From positions 186,001 to 250,000 of the forward strand of contig NZ_JBHSLA010000001.1 of assembly GCF_042657385.1 (NCBI RefSeq): DNA of 64,000 nucleotides, in the 5' to 3' direction. Each line of letters starts with the position of its first letter. The stretch's first letter is position 1. The stretch is from Algorimicrobium hallyeonense. GTDB lineage: Bacteria; Bacteroidota; Bacteroidia; Flavobacteriales; Flavobacteriaceae. This document shows positions 17,201 through 26,888 of the stretch, piece after piece. Under the pieces are notes generated by a model that saw nothing but the letters and a program-made list of their open reading frames with translations, was not told where the DNA came from and searched no databases. A program made the translations under genes and the position numbers.

Positions 17201-19552
17201 TTACAATTTTTTAATCCCTAACTTTTTCATTCTATCTCGTAACGTACTTGGCTTCATTTTAAGTAATTCAGCTGCGCCTTCGGCACCTTCAATTTTCCCA
17301 TTTGTTGCTTTTAATATTTTCTTTATGTGAATTCTTTGAACATCATCGAGAGACAGACTTGTAGAAGAAATTAAGGCCTCCTTTTCGGACGACTTGAAAT
17401 CGGGTATAATTAGTTTCTCATTATTAGATAAAATTATAGCTCTTTCCACCAAATTTTCCAACTCCCTAATATTTCCAGGCCAGGAATACGATTGCATATT
17501 ACGTTTGGTTTCTTCAGATATAAATTTGACACTTTTATTATAAAGTTTACTATACTTATTTACAAAATGCTCCAATAGTATTGGAATATCCTCAATGCGT
17601 TCACGTAAAGGCGGAATAGTAATTGGAAACACGTTTATCCTGAAGTATAAATCTTCACGAAAATTTTTATCTTTTACCTCCTGCTTTAAATCTCTATTCG
17701 TAGCGGTAATAATCCTAATATCTACCTTTTCTGTTTTAGTACTTCCTATTTGTTCTACCTCCGACTCCTGAATAGCTCGTAGTAATTTTGGTTGCATATC
17801 CATAGGCAATTCGCCTATTTCATCTAAAAACAAAGTACCACCATCTGCTAATTGAAACTTCCCCAGTTTATCATTAATAGCACCTGTAAACGATCCTTTT
17901 TTATGACCAAACAACTCACTCTCAATAAGTTCTTTAGGAATAGCCGCACAATTAACTTTAATCAAGGGCTTGTTTTTTCTATCACTAATATTATGGATTG
18001 CTCTTGCCAACAGCTCCTTACCAGTTCCTGATTCCCCTAAAAGCAATACGGTTGCTTTAGTGGTTGCCACACGTTCAACATCCGTTAGCACTTTGCTAAA
18101 CGAATTACTGCCATATACCATTTCTTCATAATTGAAAACTAAATCAATTTCCTCCCGCAAATAGATGTTTTCCTGCTCTAGTTTTTTTTGTAGGTTTTTT
18201 AACTCTAAATTTAATCCCACTAGTTTTTGATTGGACTTAATGAGTTCTATTTCAGCTGTATTTCTTTTATCACATTCAACTGCTAATGAAATAATATTGG
18301 CTATTGACGTTGCAAATTCCTCGTCTTCAATAGTCCATTCTTCTTTTGAACCAATTTGCTCAAAACATAAAACACCATAATACGCTTGGTGGCCTTGAAT
18401 CAGCACATCTAAAGTAGCAGTAATATTTAATGGCTTTAAGTATCTTTCCGCAAACTCTTCTGTTTGTTCACTATGAATAGCATCATCAACCCGCAGCGTC
18501 TTATGTTTAAACAAATATTGGAAGTATTTTGGATAGTCATGCGCTTTGAATTCTGCTTGCTTAAAGTAATCGTGTTCCTTTAGGTTATAAGCACTTTGGC
18601 AAGCAATGATGTTATTTTCATCTTCAAACTGCCAAATACTAACGCGCTCAATACGCATGGTTTTAGCAGTTAGCCTAGTTATTTCCTTAAAAACATAGCT
18701 TAAATCACCACCAACTAATCCTGCTAATTTTAAAATAACGTCCTTTTTTTGTACAGATTTTTGGGACATGGCCTCTAATTCCTTTTGATAACGTAACCGA
18801 TCTGTAATATCCGTTATAATTTGTAAAAGGAACACTTCATTATGTATATAAATTTTTTTAAAGGTGATGGTTGCATATTTAGGTGTTCCAGAACTCACGT
18901 TCAATTTTATTTCATCAATGGTTATGCAATCGTCTTTATTAGCTTGTATCTTTTTTATAAAACTTGAATCAAATATATCATGAATTTTAAGCTTGCTTGG
19001 CGTTTTATTTAAAACATCTGCTTTTTTAAATCCTGTATAATTCTCCCAAGCCACATTAACATCTACGAACTGAAATGTTTTCAAGCTAAAAAGTGATTTT
19101 GCTATAGGGCTATTATTAAAAAACCAATTAAAGCAGATATCATTTGCCGTAAATTCTCCAAAACTAACAGGCATTGAATTGGGTTCGAAAACACCAAAAA
19201 AATATGCTTTTTCAGTTTCTGGATTCTTTAAACGCACAAAATTACACATAACGTTTTTCCGATTACCTTCAGACATAAGGAGATTAACAACCCCATTCCA
19301 ATGCGCTTCCTTTTTAATACTATCCCAAAAACCCATTCTAACGTCATCGCTAAACAATGAAGGCTGTAGTAAATTTATATTTTTGAATAGAAGTTCGTTT
19401 TCTTGGTAGCCCAAAAATTTACATAAGGGTTGACTTACTTGCAGAAATTCACCTTCCCTATTTAAAAAGCATAGCAATGTCTTGTCATGAAATAATTGGG
19501 CGAGTTCATTCTGACTTAATCTACTGGAGTTTTTTTTCATGTAGGCATCCAT
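17201..19552 (-). CDS. Sigma-54-dependent transcriptional activator with PAS and GAF domains
   Basis: A 783-aa protein. Two PAS-like domains lie at about 20-130 and 140-255, a GAF domain at about 270-430, and a coiled coil near 440-475. The AAA+ domain follows, with Walker A GESGTGKE near residue 504 and a sigma-54 loop reading GSFTGA near 555 (canonical GAFTGA). Walker B lies in GGTLFLDEIGELP, and the sensor and arginine-finger region includes WPGNIRELENL. A Fis-type HTH closes the protein (GAEGAAELLKMKPSTLRDRMKKLG). It lies 200 bp before the STAS-kinase operon on the same strand. The PAS-GAF signal is unknown. Confidence 0.88.
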   Translation of the reverse strand: MDAYMKKNSSRLSQNELAQLFHDKTLLCFLNREGEFLQVSQPLCKFLGYQENELLFKNINLLQPSLFSDDVRMGFWDSIKKEAHWNGVVNLLMSEGNRKNVMCNFVRLKNPETEKAYFFGVFEPNSMPVSFGEFTANDICFNWFFNNSPIAKSLFSLKTFQFVDVNVAWENYTGFKKADVLNKTPSKLKIHDIFDSSFIKKIQANKDDCITIDEIKLNVSSGTPKYATITFKKIYIHNEVFLLQIITDITDRLRYQKELEAMSQKSVQKKDVILKLAGLVGGDLSYVFKEITRLTAKTMRIERVSIWQFEDENNIIACQSAYNLKEHDYFKQAEFKAHDYPKYFQYLFKHKTLRVDDAIHSEQTEEFAERYLKPLNITATLDVLIQGHQAYYGVLCFEQIGSKEEWTIEDEEFATSIANIISLAVECDKRNTAEIELIKSNQKLVGLNLELKNLQKKLEQENIYLREEIDLVFNYEEMVYGSNSFSKVLTDVERVATTKATVLLLGESGTGKELLARAIHNISDRKNKPLIKVNCAAIPKELIESELFGHKKGSFTGAINDKLGKFQLADGGTLFLDEIGELPMDMQPKLLRAIQESEVEQIGSTKTEKVDIRIITATNRDLKQEVKDKNFREDLYFRINVFPITIPPLRERIEDIPILLEHFVNKYSKLYNKSVKFISEETKRNMQSYSWPGNIRELENLVERAIILSNNEKLIIPDFKSSEKEALISSTSLSLDDVQRIHIKKILKATNGKIEGAEGAAELLKMKPSTLRDRMKKLGIKKL

Positions 19553-19739
19553 ACTATTTTAACAGTACATTTGTGATATTATTAAAATATTTTGCTATTA
19601 CTTGAGAATACCTTTATGAAATTACAAAATTTAATAGAGTTTATAAAATATAAAGCAAAAGAATTCTTTAAAAATTCTGTAGACACTTGCTATTGAAGAT
19701 GATATAAATGTTTGTATAAAAATTAAGCATATTAAAATT

Positions 19740-19804
19740 ACAAACCACCCTAAAACAAAAAAGCATCCCAATCTTCTGTAAAGAAAAAAGGAAAGCTTTC
19801 CATC
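19740..19804. repeat. Dispersed 65-bp repeat, copy 2
   Basis: A near copy of 10704-10768, with a few substitutions and single-base indels. Here the right end reads GGAAAGCTTTCC, a palindrome, so the terminator-like pairing of copy 1 is weaker. It lies downstream of tRNA-Asp on the leftward strand. Confidence 0.6.
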
Positions 19805-19906
19805 GGTATTCCCAACAACACTGGGAACATCCTACATTTACCTCAACATTACTGCCGAGATAAAACAACACAACTAAATTTTTAACTACCTAGGCAGTTT
19901 TATTGC

Positions 19907-19936
19907 AAAAAAAAGCTTCAATTTCTTGAAGCTTTT
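19907..19936 (-). terminator. Intrinsic terminator of tRNA-Asp
   Basis: Stem AAAAGCTTCAA/TTGAAGCTTTT (19911-19921 with 19926-19936) and a 4-nt loop. On the minus strand it is followed by an unbroken run of eight T. It lies 11 nt after the tRNA 3' end. Confidence 0.8.
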
Positions 19937-19946
19937 GCAATATTAG

Positions 19947-20020
19947 CGGTCTGGACGGGACTCGAACCCGCGACCTTCGCCGTGACAGGGCGACATTCTA
20001 ACCAACTGAACTACCAGACC
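19947..20020 (-). tRNA. tRNA-Asp (anticodon GTC)
   Basis: 74 nt that fold into a full cloverleaf: acceptor GGTCTGG/CCAGACC, D arm with AGTTGGTTA, anticodon stem TCGCC/GGCGA around CTGTCAC (anticodon GTC), and T arm with TTCGAAC. The discriminator is G (position 19947), as expected for tRNA-Asp. The CCA end is not encoded. A strong intrinsic terminator follows. Confidence 0.96.
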
Positions 20021-20141
20021 GTTGCTTTATTGCATGCTTAACGGTTTTTTACTTGCGTAATAACCTCTCAAGCGGGTGCAAATATAAACAGCTTTTTCAA
20101 TATGTCAAATGTTTTTTCAATAAATTTTAAAGTTTTTTTAT

Positions 20142-21071
20142 TTATAAAAACTTTTGCCGCGCTATCATATAGGTTGTCAATATGTTATTGAAATCTTTAT
20201 TAATGTCCGCTTCCACATATGCAATACGATATTGCTGACATTTTAAGCGAATATCCTTAAAATAGTCTTTAATAGCCGTTTCATAGTTCTCTTTAATACG
20301 ATCCGCGTATAAATTAACATGATCGCCCGTTTCTACATCTATAAAACGCTTGGGCGCATTGTCAAAATCAAATTGCAGTTCCTTTTCCTTATCAAACACA
20401 TGAAACAGGACTACTTCATGCTTATTGTGTTTTAAATGCCGTAAAGCGTCAAATAATTGCGCATCATCGGTTTCTGTTTGGAACATATCTGTAAAAAAGA
20501 AAATCAATGAACGTCTATGAATCTTTTCTGCTATTTGATGCAAATAGGTAAAGGTTTCCGTTTTTCTACTCTCAGGCTTCTTTACCACCATGGCATTGAG
20601 TTGGTGCAACAACATTTGATGATGGCGCTCACTTCCTTTTTCAGGTGCGTAAAAATCGTAATTATCACTATAAATGCTCAAGCCAACGGCATCGCGTTGC
20701 TTTTTTAAGATATGCATTAAACTAGCCGAAGCCAATGCCGAAAACGCTATTTTATTCAAGGCGTCTATACCGTATTCCTTCAACTCTGGATAATGCATAG
20801 AGCTACTATTATCCACAATTAAATGACAGCGTAAATTAGTTTCATCGTCATAGCGCTTGGTAAAAAGCTTGTCCGTTTTAGCAAACAACTTCCAATCAAT
20901 ATGACGCGTACTTTCACCTTGATTATATATTTTATGCTCGGCAAATTCTGCCGAAAATCCATGAAACGGACTTTTATGCATACCGGCAACAAATCCTTCT
21001 ACCACCTGTTTGGCCAGTAATTCTAGGTTTTTAAAACCGCCTGCTTTATTTAATTCGTTTTGTAAATCCAT
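20142..21071 (-). CDS. DUF58 domain-containing protein
   Basis: A 309-aa soluble protein. It has the DUF58 core: H..F..EFAEHKIYNQGESTRHIDWKLFAKTDKLFTKRY near residues 38-75, then a von Willebrand-A-like part with HLIVDNSSSMHYP (MIDAS-like DxSxS near 92) and LIFFFTDMFQ near 195. DUF58 proteins usually accompany MoxR AAA+ ATPases in chaperone-like systems. No moxR gene is adjacent here; the neighbours are thioredoxin and tRNA-Asp. It is separated from trxA by a hairpin terminator. Role in assembly or metal insertion is only a family-level guess. Confidence 0.85.
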   Translation of the reverse strand: MDLQNELNKAGGFKNLELLAKQVVEGFVAGMHKSPFHGFSAEFAEHKIYNQGESTRHIDWKLFAKTDKLFTKRYDDETNLRCHLIVDNSSSMHYPELKEYGIDALNKIAFSALASASLMHILKKQRDAVGLSIYSDNYDFYAPEKGSERHHQMLLHQLNAMVVKKPESRKTETFTYLHQIAEKIHRRSLIFFFTDMFQTETDDAQLFDALRHLKHNKHEVVLFHVFDKEKELQFDFDNAPKRFIDVETGDHVNLYADRIKENYETAIKDYFKDIRLKCQQYRIAYVEADINKDFNNILTTYMIARQKFL

Positions 21072-21192
21072 AAACCCAATTGTCGCTTTAACGACAGCTT
21101 CCCAAAAGGAAGATTTAAAAAATCATTTAGAATTTGGGTTATACACCCAAAAATTATCTGGAAACGCCCAAACTACGTTAGCCCTAAACTAA

Positions 21193-21221
21193 AAAAGGTT
21201 TGCCATAACAGCAAACCTTTT
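21193..21221 (-). terminator. Hairpin terminator after thioredoxin gene
   Basis: AAAAGGTTTGC/GCAAACCTTTT, an 11-bp perfect stem with a 7-nt loop, about 55 nt beyond the trxA stop. On the minus strand the stem runs into TTTTTT. Confidence 0.65.
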
Positions 21222-21276
21222 CTATTTTATCTTTTAGTCTCGAATCTAGCCTTTATTCTCTAGCTTCTACATACGT

Positions 21277-21594
21277 CTATAAAAGCGCGTCAATAGCCTC
21301 CGTGTAAGCACTTTTTTGTGCAACACCAACCTGACGACCTACTACTTCACCGTTTTGAAAAACCAATACCGTAGGAATGTTACGCACACCGTATTTGGCA
21401 GCAAATTCCTGATTGGCGTCAACATCTACCTTACCAACAACGGCTTTACCTTCGTATTCCTTGCCAATTTCGTCAATGATTGGTCCAACCATACGACATG
21501 GTCCACACCAAGCTGCCCAAAAATCAACCATTACAGGTTTGTCACTCTTTAATACTGTTTCCTCAAACGTTGCATCTGTAATTTCTAATGCCAT
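21277..21594 (-). CDS. trxA: Thioredoxin
   Basis: A 105-aa thioredoxin fold protein. It has the active site WAAWCGPCRM near residue 30, the cis-proline loop IPTVLVF near 75, and the conserved VDVD segment. It reduces protein disulfides in the cytosol using thioredoxin reductase. The frame is open for 18 codons upstream (to 21648), but homologues begin at MALEITD; I therefore chose the ATG at 21592-21594. Monocistronic by the terminator downstream. Confidence 0.93.
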   Translation of the reverse strand: MALEITDATFEETVLKSDKPVMVDFWAAWCGPCRMVGPIIDEIGKEYEGKAVVGKVDVDANQEFAAKYGVRNIPTVLVFQNGEVVGRQVGVAQKSAYTEAIDALL

Positions 21595-22100
21595 AATATT
21601 TAAATTTAATATGTTATACTTCAATTTTAACCGCCTGTAAACAGACATCTATGCAATATTAGTCAAAAATTCTGCCAAAGCTTACAACCTGACAATTTGT
21701 TTTGTTTATGGCTACATTACTTCCAGTTATACTAACTATTTGGGTGTCCCCCTTTTCCGTTGTCACTACAAAGCGTCAGGCTTTCGTACGTCGCTTCCCG
21801 ATGAAAAAATCGGGAGAGCTCCAGCAAGTACTCTATCCTTTACACGGAAACCGAACCTTGAAAGTACATGGTTCATGGTTCAAAAAATCTAACATTTAGC
21901 TATAAAAACAATTCCTTGGCGAAATAATTTACAAGATTGAGACATCTGTTAAATTTTGAACTCAATCTGTTTTCTTTCTTCTTGATTCTTTTTCTTTACA
22001 CTATTCTCGTCTCTTTTTCTTTACTCTTTATTCTTTTCGAAATCCTCAATAATTTAAAGCAAGTCTTTTAAAGCTCTTCGACTGCGTGCCGTGTGACACA
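21595..22100. other. Gene-free region with hairpin and pyrimidine-rich tract
   Basis: No gene supported. It contains a higher-GC block (about 21730-21880) with a small inverted repeat TCCCGAT/ATCGGGA at 21796-21815 and a tandem ATGGTTC. A strongly pyrimidine-rich tract of about 80 nt (21955-22040) made of TTCTT/CTTTT words follows, just after the dnaE stop region. A rightward open frame at 21702-21899 resembles nothing. Confidence 0.5.
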
Positions 22101-25100
22101 TTAATTCAACTTATAAAACACATCATTACGCTCCAATTCTAATAACAACTCTTGCGAAATTTGCACCTTTTGTTTTCTACTCGGCATGTTTAATTTTATC
22201 TGCTCTTCATTGTCGTAAACAATAAAATTTAAGGCATGATCACCAACATGACTGCGTAATAAATTCTGTAATTGACTTATTTTCGACTCTTCTAAATCGG
22301 TTATATTTAATTGGATGGAAAGTTTCTTGGCATAGGTGTCCATCACATCGTGCAACAACTGAAAACTATTAAATTGAATCCGTGGCTCTCCACGTACGCC
22401 TGTATCTTTTTTAATCCAACCTTCCCGAATAAAAATCTTAACATGTACAAAAGAGTTCTTCAGCAAAAAGTGCCTGAACTTTAAATATTCTTCGCCAAAA
22501 ATTCGGAATTCAAAACTATTGGTATAATCATCAACGGTAAACATAGCCCAACCTTTTCCTTGCTTACTCACCCGATGTTGCACATCGGTTACCACACAAC
22601 CAAAAGTCAATTCGCGATTTACATAAGGTTCTATATTTTCTAATAAGGCTAATTCCGCATTACAGAATGTTTTCATTTCAATTTTAAAATCATCCAACGG
22701 ATGGCCCGAAATATAAATACCAACTACCTCTTTTTCTTGGGCTAATTTTTCCATGGTTCCCCATTCCTCACAAGGTGGCACTTCTGGTTCTGCTATTTGC
22801 ACATCGCTAGCTTCGCCAAACAGACTTACTTGTGCAGAGTTTTCATTTTCTTGATGTTTGGCGCCATATTTAATCGCTTTTTCTAAAAAGGTAATACCAT
22901 CACCATCATCATGGAAATATTGCGCACGATGCGTGTCTGTAAACCCATCAAAACCTCCGGCAAGTGCTAAATTTTCAAAAGCCCGTTTATTGGCTGCTCG
23001 TAAATCTATACGTTTGGCAAAATCGAAAATTGATTTAAACGGACCATCTTTTTTACGGTTTTCTACAATGGTCATTACGGCTCCATGACCCACACCTTTT
23101 ATGGCTCCCATACCAAAACGAACGGCATAATCTTGGTTTACGGAAAATTTATAATAGCTCTCATTAATATCAGGCCCTAAAACAGCCAGTTTCATGCGCT
23201 TGCATTCTTCCATAAAAAACGATACTTGCTTAATATCATTCATGTTATTGGATAATACAGCTGCCATATATTCAGCTGGATAATGCGCCTTTAAATAAGC
23301 GGTTTGATAAGCAATCCATGCGTAACATGTGGAATGCGACTTGTTAAAGGCATAACTTGCAAAGGCTTCCCAATCCTTCCAAATTTTCTCTAATTTTTTA
23401 GCATCGTGCCCATTAGCTTCGGCTTGGGCAATAAATTTCGGTTTCATTTTATCCAAAACCGCAATTTGCTTTTTACCCATGGCCTTACGCAAAACATCGG
23501 CTTCACCCTTGGTAAAATTTGCTAGTTTTTGTGACAATAACATTACCTGCTCTTGGTAAACTGTAATTCCATAGGTTTCTTTTAAGTACTCCTCCATAGC
23601 TGGTAAATCGTACTCAATATCTTCTTTACCATGTTTACGTTTTGTAAAACTTGGTATGTATTCCATAGGACCTGGTCTGTACAAGGCATTCATGGCAATT
23701 AAATCCTCAAAAACTGTCGGTTTTAATTCCTTTAAATGTTTTTGCATGCCAGGCGATTCATATTGGAAAACACCTACCGTTTCGCCACGTTGAAATAACT
23801 CATACGTTTTTTCATCATCCAAAGGAAACGTATCTGGATCCAAATCAATATCATGTTTGGCTTTAACAATTTTAACGGTATCCTTAATTAAAGTTAGCGT
23901 TTTTAAACCCAAGAAATCCATTTTTAATAATCCAGCGTCTTCAACAACCGAGTTATCAAATTGGGTGACATATAAATCGGAATCTTTAGCCGTGGACACG
24001 GGAACGAATTTGGTAATATCATCTGGTGTAATAATAACACCACAGGCATGAATTCCGGTATTTCTTACCGAACCTTCTAATATTCGCGCAAGATTAACGG
24101 TTTCAGCCTGTAAGTCCGAACCTTCAGAAATATTTAAAAGCTCGTTCACTTTTTCTAAATCTTCGGCACGGAATTTACTGCTTAATTCCTTTTCACTCAT
24201 GCCAAAAATCTTACTCAACTTGGACATGGTAGGAATTAATTTTGAAATCCTATCGGCATCAAATAGTGGCAAATCCAATACACGTGCAGTATCACGAATA
24301 GAGGATTTGGCTGCCATGGTGCCGTAGGTAATAATTTGCGCTACCTGACTGCTACCATACTTATCAATAACATAATCCATAACACGACTTCTACCTTCAT
24401 CATCAAAATCAATATCGATATCCGGCATACTTACACGATCTGGATTTAAGAAACGCTCAAAAAGTAAGTCGTACTTCAACGGATCAATATTGGTAATCCA
24501 TAAACAATAGGCAACCACCGAACCTGCTGCCGATCCACGACCTGGCCCAACGGAGACATCCATATTTCTAGCTTCGCGAATAAAATCTTCCACAATTAAG
24601 AAATACCCTGGATACCCCGTGTTTTGAATAACGCTTAATTCGAAATCCAAACGCTCCGTTACTTCTTCCGAAAGCGCTTCCCCATAGCGTTTTTTAGCAC
24701 CTTGATATGTTAAATGACGTAAAAATGCATTTTCTCCACGCTTGCCGTTATCTGTTAAATCGGCAGCATCTTTAAACTCCTCTGGAATATCAAAAGCAGG
24801 TAATAATACATCACGTGCTAATTCAAAAGCTTCCACTTTATCAACGACTTCCTGAATATTACTGATGGCCTCGGGAACATCTTTAAAGAGTTCCTTCATA
24901 GCTTCGGACGACTTAAAATAATACTCCTGATTAGGCATTCCGTAACGGTAACCACGTCCGCGGCCTATTGGCGTAGCTTGCTTTTCTCCATCTTTTACAC
25001 AGAGTAGAATATCGTGTGCATTAGCATCTTCTTTTTTGGCGTAATAGGTATTATTGGAAGCGACGAGTTTGATATCATGTTTTCTGGAAAATTCAATCAG

Positions 25101-26489
25101 AACAGGGTTCACACGATTTTCATCCTCCTGATTATGACGCATAATTTCAATATATAAATCGTCTCCAAATTCTTGTTTCCACCACAAAAGTGCTTCTTCG
25201 GCTTGGTTTTCACCGATATTTAAAACTTTACTTGGCACTTCACCATATAAGTTTCCGGTAAGGACAATTAAATCTTCTTTGTATTGTTGAATGAGCTTTT
25301 TATCAATTCGGGGTAAATAGTAAAAACCATCAACAAAAGCATGAGATGATAACTTGGCTAAATTATGATAGCCTTTTTTATTTTTGGCAAGTAATACAAT
25401 TTGATAACCGTTATCTTTTCTAGATTTATCGGTATGATTTTCACACACAAAAAATTCGCAACCTAAAATGGGTTTTATTTCTTGGAAATTTGCGGGTTCA
25501 CCTAGCGCTTCAGCTTCTTTATTTTTTGCTTGGATGTTTTTGTTGTGATTGCTAACCGCTTTTACAAAATGAAAAGCTCCCATCATGTTTGCATGATCCG
25601 TTAGCGCAACCGCTGGCATATTATGCTCCGCTGCAGCCGCTACTAATTTTGGGATACTAATGGTTGATTGTAAAATTGAAAACTGCGAATGATTATGCAA
25701 ATGCACAAAATCAACAGCTTTTAACTCCGAAATATTTTCTTTTATTTCTTGAGCCGATAAACCATCATCTTGGGTTTTTAAAATCTGCTCTCGAATCTTG
25801 GCACTGGCTTGTTTTAAATTGATGTGTTTTAAACCAATCAGTTTAATTTCTTGCGGATTCGCTTTGGAAAATTTTTCAAAATAATCCGGTTGAACATCTA
25901 ACTGCTCCTTGGTGTATTCTTCACGTCTAATTAATTCTAAAAAACAGCGGGTAGTTGCTTCCACATCGGCTGTGGCATTGTGCGCTTCCGCAAATGGTTT
26001 ATTAAATAAATATTGATGTAACTCTGTTAATGTTGGTAATTTAAATTTTCCGTAACGTCCTCCTGGCAACTGACACAAACTTGCTGTATGTTCCGTGCAG
26101 GTATCTAGAACTGGCAATTCCTGAAGGTTGTTTTCTAGATTCCCCCGAACAAATTCGGCTCCCATAATATTAAGATCGAATTTTACGTTCTGTCCAACTA
26201 CAAATTTTGTTTTGTTTAAGGCGGCATTAAACTTCTCTAGAACAGCCTGCAAAGGTAATCCTTGTTCTTGCGCTAATTCGGTTGAAATTCCGTGAATTTT
26301 TTCAGCATCATAAGGAATATTGAAACCATCTGGTTTTATTAAATAATCCTGATGATCAATACAGTTTCCCATATCGTCATGTAACTGCCAAGCAATTTGA
26401 ATACATCTTGGCCAATTATCGGTATCGGAAATTGGTGCATCCCAACGTTTTGGTAAACCTGTTGTTTCTGTATCAAAAATTAAGTACAT
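22101..26489 (-). CDS. dnaE: DNA polymerase III subunit alpha with fused N-terminal 3'-5' exonuclease
   Basis: A 1462-aa protein. Residues about 1-190 are a DEDDh proofreading exonuclease (DTETTG at 6-11, later HNATADVEAT). The PHP domain begins near 261 (HLHNHSQFS, later LTDHANMMGAFH). The polymerase core carries the catalytic PDIDIDFDD near 688. HhH and OB-fold regions follow (about 1100-1380). As the main replicative polymerase it extends DNA at the fork. The fused exonuclease supplies a DnaQ-like activity in the same chain. This form is longer than the about 1160-aa E. coli type. It lies alone between gene-free stretches. Confidence 0.95.
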   Translation of the reverse strand: MYLIFDTETTGLPKRWDAPISDTDNWPRCIQIAWQLHDDMGNCIDHQDYLIKPDGFNIPYDAEKIHGISTELAQEQGLPLQAVLEKFNAALNKTKFVVGQNVKFDLNIMGAEFVRGNLENNLQELPVLDTCTEHTASLCQLPGGRYGKFKLPTLTELHQYLFNKPFAEAHNATADVEATTRCFLELIRREEYTKEQLDVQPDYFEKFSKANPQEIKLIGLKHINLKQASAKIREQILKTQDDGLSAQEIKENISELKAVDFVHLHNHSQFSILQSTISIPKLVAAAAEHNMPAVALTDHANMMGAFHFVKAVSNHNKNIQAKNKEAEALGEPANFQEIKPILGCEFFVCENHTDKSRKDNGYQIVLLAKNKKGYHNLAKLSSHAFVDGFYYLPRIDKKLIQQYKEDLIVLTGNLYGEVPSKVLNIGENQAEEALLWWKQEFGDDLYIEIMRHNQEDENRVNPVLIEFSRKHDIKLVASNNTYYAKKEDANAHDILLCVKDGEKQATPIGRGRGYRYGMPNQEYYFKSSEAMKELFKDVPEAISNIQEVVDKVEAFELARDVLLPAFDIPEEFKDAADLTDNGKRGENAFLRHLTYQGAKKRYGEALSEEVTERLDFELSVIQNTGYPGYFLIVEDFIREARNMDVSVGPGRGSAAGSVVAYCLWITNIDPLKYDLLFERFLNPDRVSMPDIDIDFDDEGRSRVMDYVIDKYGSSQVAQIITYGTMAAKSSIRDTARVLDLPLFDADRISKLIPTMSKLSKIFGMSEKELSSKFRAEDLEKVNELLNISEGSDLQAETVNLARILEGSVRNTGIHACGVIITPDDITKFVPVSTAKDSDLYVTQFDNSVVEDAGLLKMDFLGLKTLTLIKDTVKIVKAKHDIDLDPDTFPLDDEKTYELFQRGETVGVFQYESPGMQKHLKELKPTVFEDLIAMNALYRPGPMEYIPSFTKRKHGKEDIEYDLPAMEEYLKETYGITVYQEQVMLLSQKLANFTKGEADVLRKAMGKKQIAVLDKMKPKFIAQAEANGHDAKKLEKIWKDWEAFASYAFNKSHSTCYAWIAYQTAYLKAHYPAEYMAAVLSNNMNDIKQVSFFMEECKRMKLAVLGPDINESYYKFSVNQDYAVRFGMGAIKGVGHGAVMTIVENRKKDGPFKSIFDFAKRIDLRAANKRAFENLALAGGFDGFTDTHRAQYFHDDGDGITFLEKAIKYGAKHQENENSAQVSLFGEASDVQIAEPEVPPCEEWGTMEKLAQEKEVVGIYISGHPLDDFKIEMKTFCNAELALLENIEPYVNRELTFGCVVTDVQHRVSKQGKGWAMFTVDDYTNSFEFRIFGEEYLKFRHFLLKNSFVHVKIFIREGWIKKDTGVRGEPRIQFNSFQLLHDVMDTYAKKLSIQLNITDLEESKISQLQNLLRSHVGDHALNFIVYDNEEQIKLNMPSRKQKVQISQELLLELERNDVFYKLN

Positions 26490-26888
26490 CTATTCTTTGT
26501 TGTTAAATTGCCTGCCTGCCGTGTGGAAGGTTTATGGTTTGTAGATAAGCTGAACTAAAACCAGTTCAAAACACCTAAAAAAATTATGACTTTGTTGGAA
26601 AAAATGAGACCATAAAATTACGTAGAATTAATGCTTTTTTAAAATGAAGTTATAAACAATTTTGTGTTGAAATTTATAACCTGTAGATATTATAAAAACG
26701 AAGTGCACTTACGGTTAATTGGAAATATTTCGCCTATTTGAACTCCAAAACACATCAATATTCATTAAATACTGACTTCAACCTAAACAAAAAGCGCAAC
26801 CGTTTCCAATTGCGCTTTCCGAATCAATTACAATTTACATTTAATTAATAATTAAGTTGTAGTTGATTACTTATAATTATGATTTCGA
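26490..26888. other. Gene-free region upstream of dnaE
   Basis: No gene seen. Near 26508 is a GCCTGCCTGCCG word shared in part with 1317-1334. The distal end contains the hairpin terminator of the four-helix-bundle gene (26791-26818). No clear TAnnTTTG box close to the dnaE ATG was found. Confidence 0.5.
26791..26818 (-). terminator. Hairpin terminator after four-helix-bundle gene
   Basis: AAAGCGCAA/TTGCGCTTT with a 10-nt loop, about 70 nt beyond the stop of the gene at 26889. On the minus strand it is followed by TTGTTT. Confidence 0.55.

Larger units (their letters stand above)
19553..19946. other. Gene-free region between sigma-54 activator and tRNA-Asp
   Basis: No coding region is supported. 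A leftward open frame at 19668-19871 consists mainly of the dispersed repeat and has no family resemblance. Contents: AT-rich DNA, repeat copy 2 (19740-19804) and the tRNA terminator (19907-19936). Confidence 0.6.

Noticed and set aside
19668..19871. Leftward 67-aa open frame near tRNA-Asp
   Set aside because: It is mostly made of the 65-bp dispersed repeat and has no coding-like features.
21702..21899. Rightward 65-aa open frame between trxA and dnaE
   Set aside because: No resemblance to a protein family and no promoter; it spans a small inverted repeat.
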